This document shows, in pieces, positions 1-7,942 of a DNA stretch of 64,000 nucleotides (position 1 is the first letter of the stretch; each line of letters opens with the position of its first letter). The DNA lies in the NCBI GenBank assembly GCA_002423395.1, contig DIVZ01000006.1, positions 87,762 to 151,761 on the forward strand, read 5' to 3'. The stretch is from Eubacteriaceae bacterium UBA6119 (GTDB lineage: Bacteria > Bacillota > Clostridia > Eubacteriales > UBA1433). The position numbers were made by a program, and so were the translations under genes. The notes under the pieces are model-generated. The model worked only from the letters and a program-made list of their open reading frames with translations. It was not told the origin of the DNA and made no database searches.

Positions 1-25
1 AAAACACCCACAGCGGTGTTTTTTT
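1..25 (+). terminator. Rho-independent terminator at the window edge
   Basis: AAAACACC (1-8) pairs with GGTGTTTT (15-22) around a six-base loop and runs into a T tract to base 25. It presumably ends a gene lying left of the window, probably phage structural, because a lysis cassette follows directly. Confidence 0.75.
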
Positions 26-43
26 GTATGTGTGAGGTGATAA

Positions 44-312
44 ATGGATAACGACGCTTACTCGATTAAGGAATTGGTAAATATGATATACGATCTTAAG
101 ATTGAGCTTGCCAAAACACAGACTCTTATACAAAAATACAACGGTCTGCGCGAAAAGCAAACTCGATATGAAAGCGTGCAAGATGAAATTGATCTGCGGC
201 TGAAAACCGTGGAGGACTGCCTTATTAATAAAAAAGAAACAAAAAAGATTATCAGTGGATACTGGGCGTAGTAATCGCGTTTGCGAGCCTGGTATACGCA
301 ATTTTAAAATAA
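44..312 (+). CDS. XhlA-like phage lysis protein, needs -1 frameshift
   Basis: The zero frame gives 75 residues: a charged coiled-coil-like helix ending in a short tail without a membrane segment. The -1 frame downstream encodes a typical C-terminal membrane helix (QWILGVVIAFASLVYAILK) and stops at 312. The frames meet at A AAA AAG (241-247), a canonical -1 slippery heptamer in correct phase, so slippage would give an 89-residue coiled coil plus membrane anchor, the layout of the phage XhlA haemolysin family. GGAGGA lies 25 bases upstream of the slip site, and a weak CAGT/ACTG stem (253-264) begins 5 bases after it. The gene is followed by holin and endolysin. Programmed frameshift, real frameshift mutation and sequencing error in the A run are all possible. 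The family call rests on layout and context. Confidence 0.6.
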
Positions 313-328
313 AAGGAGAAATAAAAAA

Positions 329-592
329 ATGAAAATATCAAAGGCAACAATAGTAAGAACAATAGTACTGGCATTAGTGCTTATTAATATGGTTTTGCAG
401 AGCATGGGCAAAAGCCCTATACAGTATGACGAAAGCGGAATAGCGAATATAATAGGCACTCTGATATCGCTTGGAGCGATTGGCGCGTCGTGGTGGTACA
501 ACAACAGTTTTTCGGACGCCGCAAAAAAAGCAGACGCTTTTATGCAGATGTTAAAAGACGGCGATGAGACTGATGCCGAAACAGACGTTTAA
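329..592 (+). CDS. Phage holin, SPP1 family
   Basis: An 87-residue protein with two hydrophobic segments (about residues 9-27 and 38-57), the second ending in WWYNNSF, followed by a charged tail with KADAFMQMLK. This matches the SPP1-type holin family, which forms membrane lesions that release endolysin at the end of the phage lytic cycle. GGAG at 314-317 is the ribosome binding site. It sits between the XhlA-like gene and the endolysin, the usual order of a Firmicutes phage lysis cassette. Confidence 0.85.
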   Translation: MKISKATIVRTIVLALVLINMVLQSMGKSPIQYDESGIANIIGTLISLGAIGASWWYNNSFSDAAKKADAFMQMLKDGDETDAETDV

Positions 593-609
593 GTAAGAAG
601 GTGTTAGAA

Positions 610-1242
610 ATGCTTTCAAGCAAAACTTTAAAATTAATACAAGAAAAGCTTAATAAACTCGGCTATAACAAAGATAAAATAAAAGCAGCGCAGATAAAAT
701 TAAACAAGCTCGGCTATAAGCTTGCTGTTGACGGAATAGCAGGCGTAAAAACAATAAGCGCGGTGCTTGCGGTGCAGAAAAAGTACAAGTTAGTGCAGGA
801 CGGAATTTGCGGTCCTGTAACTAACGCTTGTCTGAACAAAGTAATTGCAAGCATAACGCCGCCGAAGTACGTTGTTGACTGGAGCAAGTATGAGCATTTT
901 AAAAAAGAGGAATTCAGTTGTCATTAAAAAAAATGCAAAGGTAAAGTACTAGCACAAATGCAAACTCCTATATTAGAATTGGCTGAAGACATAAGGGGAT
1001 ATTTAGGGAATAACCCAATGCATATAACAAGTGGATTTAGATGTAAATACTGTAACGACCATTTAAAGGGGGCGAGTAAGACATCACTTCATCTTGTAGG
1101 CGGAGCAATTGACTTTTACATAGACAATACGAGCATAAAAGAGATTTTATATTACTGTGCAAAATTAAAAATGGCCGGAAAGATAAAATATTATTATACT
1201 AATAACACTAATATGCACGGTGCTGTGCATATAAATATATAA
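610..1242 (+). pseudogene. Endolysin: peptidoglycan-binding plus M15 peptidase, interrupted by TAA
   Basis: One continuous frame, broken only by TAA at 925-927, encodes a peptidoglycan-binding domain (LNKLGY, VDGIAGVKT, DGICGPVT; about residues 20-80), a linker, and an M15_3-type D,D-/L,D-carboxypeptidase domain with HFKKEEFSCH before the stop and ITSGFRC, SLHLVGGAIDFY and HGAVHI after it. The Cys/His-rich stretch FSCH-stop-KKCKG suggests one residue codon was changed to TAA. The peptidase half could only be made by readthrough or restart at ATG 958. Start is ATG 610, with GAAGGTG six bases upstream. Most likely a decayed endolysin of a defective prophage; a sequencing error is possible. Confidence 0.8.
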
Positions 1243-1252
1243 TGACTATTAG

Positions 1253-1280
1253 AAAAGAGGGGTAATACCCCTCTTTTTTA
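1253..1280. terminator. Bidirectional terminator after the lysis cassette
   Basis: AAAAGAGGGG (1253-1262), loop TAATA, CCCCTCTTTT (1268-1277) followed by more T. The A and T runs on both sides let it serve the endolysin on the plus strand and the PIN-like gene on the minus strand. Its stem is identical to the hairpin at 2288-2313. Confidence 0.85.
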
Positions 1281-1286
1281 TTTAAA

Positions 1287-2219
1287 TCAATTAATGAACT
1301 TTTCAAAACTATTATAAAACTCCTTAACGTCTAATATACGTTTTAATATATCCATATCTTCACCTTCTTTAATATATTTTATATCTACTATATTCATATC
1401 ATTTGTTAAAAAAAAGCTAAAATATTGTAAATACATAATGTGAAATGCATCATAAACCGAACCTCGTGTTGTTTTTGTAGTTATCTGATACTCATATAAA
1501 TAAGATTCTAGCACTACAGGATAGAATTTATATAAATAATTAAGTTCCTTAGAAATATAACTTAACCGATCTTTTGTATCAGATATTTTTAATTTTTCCC
1601 AAAATTTATTTGCTTTATTTGAAAATTTATTAAATGATAATATAGAGAAGATTATAGCTATTCTTATTTGTTCTATTCTAATTTGGCATATTGAATTTTT
1701 ACATTCAGGACCATAATCAACACAAACATCTTCAAATGATAATTCTTTCAGTGTATTATTTAACATTGTGCAAGTGATTAATTCCTCTTTTGAATTTGTA
1801 TAATGTGTATCATTTACAATAAAAGTTCTTCTTGGGTCTTTTTTTATTGTATGCCATACTCTATTCAATTTATTTTCCCTAAATAATGACTCAAAAAAAC
1901 TAAATTTAAATTCATTTTTATTTTTTAACTTGATAAAATTGACTAGTAATATGGATGGGTCAGATAAAATATCAGTTTCTATTAAAATTTTACAAGTATC
2001 TATTAGATTATCTGCCATATCTATATCTTTTGTGTTTAATATTTCCATAAGTGTTATATTAGAAATACAAAAATAATAGTTTTTATTTTTTAAATATTTT
2101 TTCATTTTTATTAAATTATTTAGAGGAATAGTATTAAAATAATTTATAGCAGACGTATCTAGATAAATATATTTATTAAACATTGATAATTTGTGTTTTT
2201 TATACCTTTTATTAATCAT
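1287..2219 (-). CDS. PIN-domain-like protein, putative RNase, prophage cargo
   Basis: A 310-residue AT-rich protein. It begins with IYLDTSAINYF (acidic Asp near residue 21), has ITLMEIL (Glu near 60), and near the C terminus SVYDAFH (Asp near 255) and LTNDMNIVDI (Asp near 271). This spacing of four acidic residues at the ends of hydrophobic strands is the metal-binding pattern of PIN/VapC-type nucleases; the middle is an unrecognised insert rich in Lys and Asn. AAGGA precedes the ATG. No antitoxin-like partner is adjacent. It lies alone, opposite in strand, just after phage lysis genes, the usual place for lysogenic-conversion cargo. A defence or toxin role is inference; the fold call is from motif pattern only. 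Confidence 0.6.
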   Translation of the reverse strand: MINKRYKKHKLSMFNKYIYLDTSAINYFNTIPLNNLIKMKKYLKNKNYYFCISNITLMEILNTKDIDMADNLIDTCKILIETDILSDPSILLVNFIKLKNKNEFKFSFFESLFRENKLNRVWHTIKKDPRRTFIVNDTHYTNSKEELITCTMLNNTLKELSFEDVCVDYGPECKNSICQIRIEQIRIAIIFSILSFNKFSNKANKFWEKLKISDTKDRLSYISKELNYLYKFYPVVLESYLYEYQITTKTTRGSVYDAFHIMYLQYFSFFLTNDMNIVDIKYIKEGEDMDILKRILDVKEFYNSFEKFIN

Positions 2220-2287
2220 TATTTCAATCCTTAATATTTATTATATTTATTATAATATAAAAATAAATAATTTTAAATATAAAGATT

Positions 2288-2318
2288 AAAAGAGGGGCGG
2301 GGACCCCTCTTTTTTTTA
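2288..2318. terminator. Hairpin with T run, twin of the 1253-1277 terminator
   Basis: AAAAGAGGGG (2288-2297), loop CGGGGA, CCCCTCTTTT (2304-2313), then T to 2317. Stem arms are base-for-base the same as those at 1253-1277, so the PIN-like gene is bracketed by copies of one terminator. Confidence 0.8.
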
Positions 2319-2348
2319 TAAAGGTGATTATTAATAGATTAATTAGAT

Positions 2349-2492
2349 TCAGCCCTTGCAGTTATTAATGTTATTGTCTGTTTTATTTTCCTGACTGTTA
2401 TCATTGCCTTTTATTCTCGTGATATTTTTGGAAGTGTCCTGCAATGTGTTTTTCTTAGCCTTTTTGTCAGTTCTGCCGGATTTGTTATCCAT
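2349..2492 (-). CDS. Small Lys/Asn-rich hypothetical protein
   Basis: A 47-residue frame starting MDNKSGRTDKKAKKN and ending NNINNCKG, preceded by a clear AGAGGTG ribosome binding site (complement of 2500-2506). It is hydrophilic and probably disordered, with no hydrophobic segment. I do not recognise a family. The good start signal is the main support; it could belong to the phage remnant or the host. Confidence 0.5.
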   Translation of the reverse strand: MDNKSGRTDKKAKKNTLQDTSKNITRIKGNDNSQENKTDNNINNCKG

Positions 2493-2816
2493 AATTATTC
2501 ACCTCTTTATTGGTATTATTTGAATAATTAAAAATAATATAACAATAAAAAAATAATAATTAATAAAGCAGACAGGAGTTAAAGTCCGTTTTTATATACA
2601 AATGTCTTTACAGATAAATTGATTAAATATATAATAAATATACATCTTAGAAAATTTACTTTCAATAAACGATTTCCATTTTCATAATTTACAGGCGCTT
2701 AAAAAACCGGTTTTTGCAGAGATAATATACGAATTTAAATATTCATAATTTTAATAAATGATTTAAACAGTATTAAATTTACTTTTATATAATTGCAAAA
2801 AGAGGCGATAAAATGT
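2493..2816. other. AT-rich intergenic stretch
   Basis: Between the small minus-strand gene and the plus-strand GntR gene. Very AT-rich with short T and A runs; it must hold the promoter of both genes, but no clear -35/-10 pair or operator stands out. No structured RNA was recognised. Confidence 0.5.
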
Positions 2817-3512
2817 ATGAATAAACAACAAGTTGATGCTTATCTGCAAATTAATCCGTTCCAAAGCGTCAAACATATGGTTTGCGACATAATCTTACAA
2901 GAAATAATTGCTGTTAATTTAAAACCCGGCGAGAAATTGAATATCTCAAAAATATCGGAAGATTTGGATGTGAGCAGAACGCCCGTGAGAGAAGCTTTGC
3001 TCTTATTATGCGAAGAGGGATTTGTTACAAAAAGCTCCGAACACAGATTTTATGTTAGCGAGATTAATTTTGCAGAAATTTCACAGATACATTTTGCCAG
3101 GAAATTGCTGGAAAGCAAAGCAGCTTTTTTATGCGCCAGTCAAAAAAAATGCCCCAATATTACAGAGATGAGAAAACGTGCAGCAAGAGAATTTACACAT
3201 AAAGACAGCTATAGCCTTATCTCATCAGATGACGATGAATTTCACAGCCTTATAGTGGAATCATGCGGAAATAAATATTTAATGGACTATTATGATCAGC
3301 TTAAAAATAGAATTAAATTTTTAAAAAAGATAGTAATGCTCAATTTGATAAAAAATAATCTGGTGGAAGATTTTCAGAATATCGCAAATACACATAAATC
3401 CATTATAAATTCAATTCGTTTAAATATGCCCGAGTTTGCCGAGAAAGAAATGGAAAATCATATTAATAAAAGCTTTAATTTTTTGATTTCGTTTATTAAC
3501 TCAAAGCTATAA
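2817..3512 (+). CDS. GntR/FadR-type regulator (FCD domain)
   Basis: A 231-residue regulator starting MNKQQVDAYLQINPFQ. Residues about 12-75 form the GntR winged helix (LKPGEKLNISKISEDLDVSRTPVREALLLL is the recognition region), followed by an all-helical FCD ligand domain (about 85-220). ATG 2817 is chosen because AGAGGCG lies nine bases upstream and because it aligns with its paralogues; an upstream TTG at 2793 is less likely. It is close kin of the two regulators at 4939-6535. No metabolic gene is adjacent, so the effector is unknown; FCD regulators usually sense small carboxylic acids. Confidence 0.9.
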   Translation: MNKQQVDAYLQINPFQSVKHMVCDIILQEIIAVNLKPGEKLNISKISEDLDVSRTPVREALLLLCEEGFVTKSSEHRFYVSEINFAEISQIHFARKLLESKAAFLCASQKKCPNITEMRKRAAREFTHKDSYSLISSDDDEFHSLIVESCGNKYLMDYYDQLKNRIKFLKKIVMLNLIKNNLVEDFQNIANTHKSIINSIRLNMPEFAEKEMENHINKSFNFLISFINSKL

Positions 3513-3655
3513 TTGATGTATTGAATTTAATGCAATAAATTATTTATATGTATTTATTGAATTAAATCTGAAATATTGAAAAATTTATGTTACTAATTAA
3601 TTGAGAATTATTATAATATAATAGTTCTTATGTATAGTTTTGAATGTGAATAAAT

Positions 3656-3704
3656 GGCTGATTAATTAAAGATACCCGTCTGCTTATATTAACAGCCTTT
3701 TTTT
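3656..3704 (+). terminator. Probable terminator with long loop
   Basis: GGCTG (3656-3660) pairs with CAGCC (3693-3697), the stem continues past one mismatch through TTAAT/ATTAA, and seven T follow (3698-3704). It lies 144 bases after the GntR stop. Confidence 0.5.
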
Positions 3705-3870
3705 CACATTGATAAGACAAACTTAAAATAAAAAGCAAAGCAGATAAACAGTGGCGCAAGCCTTTTTTTATTTAATTAATATTTACAATTTGATATATTA
3801 ATATATAATGTAATACGAACATTATAGTATGATGAATTAATTGGTTTCAATAATTAAGCAGAGGTATAGC
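3705..3870. other. Non-coding remainder before the J-domain gene
   Basis: With 3513-3655 this makes a 358-base gap between genes. A short GGC-GCAA-GCC hairpin with a T run at about 3753-3768 may be a second, weak terminator. Nothing else recognised. Confidence 0.35.
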
Positions 3871-4641
3871 ATGGATTATTATGATATTTTGCAGGTTGAT
3901 TATAATGCTACAAAAGAAGAAATTTTAACGGCATATCAGACATTATTCAGAAAATATCAGGATGAGGCGGACTTAAAAGGCGGATATACGGATGAGATAA
4001 GTGAAAAAGTAAACAAAATCAAAACAGCATATGAAACTCTTTCGGACGATATGAGAAGAAGCGCATACGACGATCCGCAGGATAATGCTGATGGGCAATA
4101 TGCCGATACTGAGGAATACGCGCCAAAAAGCAAAACAAAATCACTTGCCACAGCGCTGTTTTTCGGATTGCTGCCATATATTGTCATAGGAATTGCAATT
4201 TGCATTTATTTTATTGTATCAAGCCATGATCCACTTAAAGGCAAAGAGGTGGCGATGCCCATGACGGGCATAATAGCAAAGAATATAAGCAGTGAAAATG
4301 TAGCTCCGCTTGAAATTATAATTCCCAAAGAAGAGACGAAAAGTTATTACATAAAATTGATAAACATTAAAACCGATAATACAGCTATGACGATGTTTAT
4401 AAGAAAAGGTGAGAGCCTTGATATATTAGTCCCCCTTGGAAGTTATGAGCTAAGATACGCCTGTGGTGAGAACTGGTATGGCGAAGAATACTTATTCGGT
4501 AAAAACACAGAATATTATAAAACGGATGACACGTTTGATTTTACCGAGGATAAGGAGGGCTATAACGGCTGGACGGTTGATCTGACAGGTCAAATAGACG
4601 GTAATTTGGAAACGCCGGAGATTGATGATGATGACTTTTAA
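3871..4641 (+). CDS. Membrane-anchored J-domain protein lacking HPD
   Basis: 256 residues. Residues 1-65 match a J domain (YDILQVDYNATKEEIL, then VNKIKTAYETLSDDMRRSAYD), but the HPD loop that activates Hsp70 reads KYQDEADL, so it is probably not a functional DnaJ co-chaperone. One membrane helix (about 100-125, FFGLLPYIVIGIAICIYFIV) leads to an extracytoplasmic C-terminal domain with YYIKLINIKTDNTAMTMFIR, ELRYACGENWYGEEYLFG and an acidic end. I recall this C-terminal domain as conserved in Firmicutes proteins without assigned function. ATG 3871 has AGAGG six bases upstream; a TTG at 3841 lacks this. Monocistronic, with its own terminator. Confidence 0.75.
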   Translation: MDYYDILQVDYNATKEEILTAYQTLFRKYQDEADLKGGYTDEISEKVNKIKTAYETLSDDMRRSAYDDPQDNADGQYADTEEYAPKSKTKSLATALFFGLLPYIVIGIAICIYFIVSSHDPLKGKEVAMPMTGIIAKNISSENVAPLEIIIPKEETKSYYIKLINIKTDNTAMTMFIRKGESLDILVPLGSYELRYACGENWYGEEYLFGKNTEYYKTDDTFDFTEDKEGYNGWTVDLTGQIDGNLETPEIDDDDF

Positions 4642-4647
4642 CATAAT

Positions 4648-4670
4648 AAGGGGCGTTAGCCCTTTTTTTT
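4648..4670 (+). terminator. Terminator after the J-domain gene
   Basis: AAGGGGC (4648-4654), loop GTTA, GCCC plus T run (4659-4670); seven pairs with one G-T. Confidence 0.8.
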
Positions 4671-4938
4671 ATTGCAAAAGAATATTTACAGAAACAGCAA
4701 AGCGAACAAACAATACCAGACGGGTAGAGAATTGCTTGCTCGCTGACTGAGATTATATTGTTGTAACGCACACGGAAATTTCAAACGGTGTGTTGCGATA
4801 TTTCCGAATACAGATACAAATATAATTGTTAATGCAAACGGATTATTAAATGATATTTTATTAATAAATAAGGGAATTTTCAACTTTAGCACGAAATTAT
4901 AAGAAAATATACAAATTCATATTTTATTAAATATTAAC

Positions 4939-5652
4939 TTATATTTTATTTGAATTTATATTAAAGAAATATAAAGCATTTTTTAAAGCTGTTTCTATGT
5001 GGTTTGCCATTTCCTTTTCTGCCAATTCAGGAATATTAAGTTTAATCGCATTGACAATTGAAGTATGCTGCGTTGCAAAGCTGTCTGTATCGGGGCGTGC
5101 GGTATAATAATCTTCAGTTATGTAAATTAAATTAGATTTTAAATATCTTAACGCCTTTTTCTCTATTAAGTTATAAAATTCCAGCAAATAATCGTTACCG
5201 CATGATTGAACTATAAGCTTATGAAACTCAAAATCATTGGAAACTATAGAATTTTTTTTATAAAACAAATTTTTATAATCCTGCGCGAGAATTGATAATC
5301 TTTCAATATTCGGGCATTCTTTGTATTGCGCGCATAAATAAGCGGCTTTGCTTTCTACTGTTTTACGTGCGTAAAAAACTTTTATAATATCGCTCACATC
5401 GAATGTCGCTACATAATACCCTTTTTTATGAGGGTATTTTTTTATGAATCCGCAGTCAATTAATTTGATTATGGCTTCTCTTACGGGGGTAATGCTTACA
5501 TTAAGATCTTCTGCAATTTGAGAAATATTTATGTTTTCTCCCGGCTTTAACTTTAAAGAAATAATTTCTTCCGATATTAAATCAAAAACTATATTTTTTA
5601 TCTGTTCGAAAGGATTTTTATGTAGATAATTTTCCAGTTGTTGTCTATTCAT
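4939..5652 (-). CDS. GntR/FadR-type regulator (FCD domain), tandem copy A
   Basis: 237 residues: winged helix at about 12-75 (LKPGENINISQIAEDLNVSITPVREAIIKL) and FCD domain after 85 with ECPNIERL and FEFHKLIVQSCGNDYLLEFYN. Start ATG 5652 follows GGGTG four bases away. It is a near-duplicate of the gene at 5828-6535, and even the sequence upstream of the start is shared (GCACCCAAATATATC and an AT-rich block). It probably regulates transcription in response to a small organic acid; its targets are unknown because no enzyme gene adjoins. Confidence 0.9.
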   Translation of the reverse strand: MNRQQLENYLHKNPFEQIKNIVFDLISEEIISLKLKPGENINISQIAEDLNVSITPVREAIIKLIDCGFIKKYPHKKGYYVATFDVSDIIKVFYARKTVESKAAYLCAQYKECPNIERLSILAQDYKNLFYKKNSIVSNDFEFHKLIVQSCGNDYLLEFYNLIEKKALRYLKSNLIYITEDYYTARPDTDSFATQHTSIVNAIKLNIPELAEKEMANHIETALKNALYFFNINSNKI

Positions 5653-5827
5653 TATGCACCCAAATATATCGTTTATTGATAATATTAATATATTTTAAGG
5701 CATTTTACAACATATAGTATATATATTTTTATTTGTACGCTAAATGAATACAAGATACAATTTAAATAATATTGAACCAGATAAAATCTTAAAGAAATAA
5801 AAAGAATTGATATTTAAATAAATATTA

Positions 5828-6535
5828 TCATTTATTTGACTTTAAATTATATAAAAGCAAAATTTTGTTTAAGCCTGTGTTTATATGATTTTTCATCTCA
5901 TATTCAGCCACATGCGCAATATTCTGCTTAATAGCGTTTATAACGGAAGCGTGCTGAACAGAATAATCTTCTTTTAAAGGATCTGCAAAATCTGATAATT
6001 TAAAAAGATTGAACATAACGAACCTTTGATAACGCCGTATTTTTTTTTCTAATAAATTATAAAATTCCATTAAATATTCATTGCCAGTTGATTTAATCAG
6101 TAATTTATGAAATTGAAATTCATTGTATTCAATTGAATCATAAGTATAAGAATTTTTAAAATCTTCCGCCAGTTTTTCAAGTTCATCTATATTGGGGCAT
6201 TTTTTATATTGCGCGCATAAAAAAGCGGCATAACCTTCTACGGCAATCCGCGCGTTAAACACGTTTACGATATCATTCAGTTCATAATCAGACACAAAAT
6301 ATCCTTTTTTATCGGGATACCTTTTTATAAATCCGTAATCAATCAGCCTGATTATTGCTTCTCTTACGGGAGTAATGCTGATATCTAAATCTTCCGCGAT
6401 TTTTGAGATGTTTATATTTTCTCCGGGCTTTAACTCCAAAGTAATTATTGCTTCTGATATTAAATCAAAAACTATATTGCTTAATTGTTCAAAAGGATTC
6501 TTTTGCAGATAATTTTCCAGTTTCTGTCTGTTCAT
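5828..6535 (-). CDS. GntR/FadR-type regulator (FCD domain), tandem copy B
   Basis: 235 residues, same architecture as the downstream copy: MNRQKLENYLQKNPFEQ, winged helix with SKIAEDLDISITPVREAI, then FCD domain with KKCPNIDEL and FQFHKLLIKSTGNEYLMEFYN. It differs from copy A throughout the ligand domain, so the pair is not newly made and may sense different ligands. The same GGGTG ribosome binding site and upstream block precede it. Confidence 0.9.
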   Translation of the reverse strand: MNRQKLENYLQKNPFEQLSNIVFDLISEAIITLELKPGENINISKIAEDLDISITPVREAIIRLIDYGFIKRYPDKKGYFVSDYELNDIVNVFNARIAVEGYAAFLCAQYKKCPNIDELEKLAEDFKNSYTYDSIEYNEFQFHKLLIKSTGNEYLMEFYNLLEKKIRRYQRFVMFNLFKLSDFADPLKEDYSVQHASVINAIKQNIAHVAEYEMKNHINTGLNKILLLYNLKSNK

Positions 6536-6847
6536 TATGCACCCAAATATATCTTTTTTTGATTATATTAATATATTTTAAGAAATTTTACAATATATTG
6601 TGTATTAATTTCTATTAAAGCACTAAATAAAATAAAATACAATTTGAATAATATTAAACCAGATAAAATTTTAAGAAAATTAACAGAATTGATATTTATT
6701 TAAATATTATCTTTCAGAAAACATAATCTTAATTATACATAAATATTTATTTAAAAATATAACTTTAAATATATAAACAAAATAATTTACATTTTATGGC
6801 ATACAATATAAAATGATATTGCTATATTTTTAAACAGGGGAAAAGTA

Positions 6848-7483
6848 ATGAAATTTTTATATAAGATGGAAAGAAAATTCGGAAAGTTTGCCATAAAAAA
6901 TCTGATGCTCCATATCACTATTCTAAACGCTATTGTTTATCTGGCGTCGTATATATTCCAGTTAGATTTGATATCATATATGGCTCTTGTGCCGGATCTT
7001 GTTATGCAGGGGCAGGTATGGAGGCTGATAACTTACGTTTTTGTGCCGCCCAATGTAAGCATAATTTTTACGGCTATTACTTTGTATTTTTATTATTTTA
7101 TAGGTATCTCGCTTGAACGCAGATGGGGAAGCTTTAAATTTAACGTTTACTACTTGCTGGGTATAATTCTTACGGCAGCGGCTTCGATGATATCGGGATT
7201 TCCCGTTGTCGGCACGTTTTTGAACTTGTCGCTGTTTTTCGCTTTCGCAATGCTGTATCCTAACATGGAAGTTCTGTTTTTCTTCGTAATTCCTCTGAAA
7301 GTGAAGTATCTGGCTTATTTTGACGCCGCATTTTACGCGTATATTATGATAAGAGGCACGGCATCCGACCGAATTGCCATTATAGGCTCGCTTTTGAATT
7401 TCTTTATATTCTTCGGACCTGACATTTATAAGATGATTAAACTTAAAATTAAAGTTATGAAAAACAGAAGCAGATTCAGATAA
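6848..7483 (+). CDS. Rhomboid-like membrane protein, probably not a protease
   Basis: 211 residues with about five or six membrane helices. Rhomboid-fold landmarks are visible: GQVWRLITYVFVPP in the L1 region and FYYFIGISLERRWGSFKFNVYYLLG at the second to third helices. The catalytic Ser motif (GxSG) and the later His are absent; the corresponding region reads GTFLNLSLFFAFAMLYPN. It therefore resembles derlin/iRhom-like pseudoproteases found in many Firmicutes. GGGGAAA precedes ATG 6848. A Lys/Arg-rich tail ends the protein. Function unknown. Confidence 0.7.
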   Translation: MKFLYKMERKFGKFAIKNLMLHITILNAIVYLASYIFQLDLISYMALVPDLVMQGQVWRLITYVFVPPNVSIIFTAITLYFYYFIGISLERRWGSFKFNVYYLLGIILTAAASMISGFPVVGTFLNLSLFFAFAMLYPNMEVLFFFVIPLKVKYLAYFDAAFYAYIMIRGTASDRIAIIGSLLNFFIFFGPDIYKMIKLKIKVMKNRSRFR

Positions 7484-7615
7484 TTAATGCAAAAAATCTG
7501 ATCGGCTCTTATCAGTCAAATAAAATTAACTTTATATCTGTTAATTGACGTTTATCAATCGCACGCACATTATTAAGCATAAATAGTAATTAATAAAAGA
7601 GATTTGATTATTAAT

Positions 7616-7820
7616 CAGCAAGTCTCTTTCTTTAACTACATTAAAAAATTATGCAGAAAGGCGCATATCTATCAGACTATGCTAATCAATCATACGTACG
7701 GCATCAAATATATAATTAACATAAAAAGTTTTATCAAAACCGGCAAGCCTCTTTCTTTAAATACATTAAAAAATTATGCAGTCAGTCGCATATCTATCAG
7801 CCGATGCTAATAAATCATAT
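7616..7820. repeat. Imperfect direct repeat, period 125
   Basis: Two copies of about 79 bases, 7616-7694 and 7741-7820, share GCAAG[T/C]CTCTTTCTTTAA, TACATTAAAAAATTATGCAG and GCATATCTATCAG. A third partial start (GGCAAGCC then TTTCTTTAACTAC) occurs at 7887-7911. The 459-base gap 7484-7942 contains only these repeats and the hairpin at 7873-7892; no convincing gene. Confidence 0.7.
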
Positions 7821-7872
7821 AAAAAATCACATATACACCCGACGATTAAAGCGCATAAATGCATATAAAAGA

Positions 7873-7902
7873 CTTGCCTTATAACCGGCAAGCCTTTTTT
7901 TT
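7873..7902. terminator. Hairpin with T run in the repeat region
   Basis: CTTGCC (7873-7878), loop of eight, GGCAAG (7887-7892), then CC and eight T. It might end a small transcript running through the direct repeats. Confidence 0.5.
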
Positions 7903-7942
7903 CTTTAACTACTATTACATTAATTATTTAATATCAGATATT

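Larger units (their letters stand above)
4939..6715. repeat. Tandem duplication of a regulator gene with its upstream region
   Basis: Two units of about 885 bases in direct orientation (about 4939-5820 and 5828-6715). Beyond the coding parts, the upstream flanks align: GCACCCAAATATATC directly before each ATG, then ATTAATATATTTTAAG, and further out AATAATATTGAACCAGATAAAA versus its near copy starting at 6647, and GAATTGATATTTA. The duplication therefore copied gene plus promoter region. The 312-base stretch 6536-6847 is mostly this upstream unit and holds nothing else recognisable. Confidence 0.75.

Noticed and set aside
4720..4810. Inverted sequence around CGCACAC and GTGTGTTGCG
   Set aside because: The arms pair only with bulges and no T run or conserved context follows; likely chance.
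4541..4892. Minus-strand frames opposite and after the J-domain gene
   Set aside because: They cross the terminator and the coding strand of a clear gene, with no ribosome binding site.
7604..7810. 68-codon open frame on the plus strand
   Set aside because: It spans the non-coding direct repeats, has no ribosome binding site, and reads two repeat copies that carry different frames and changes; not a credible gene.
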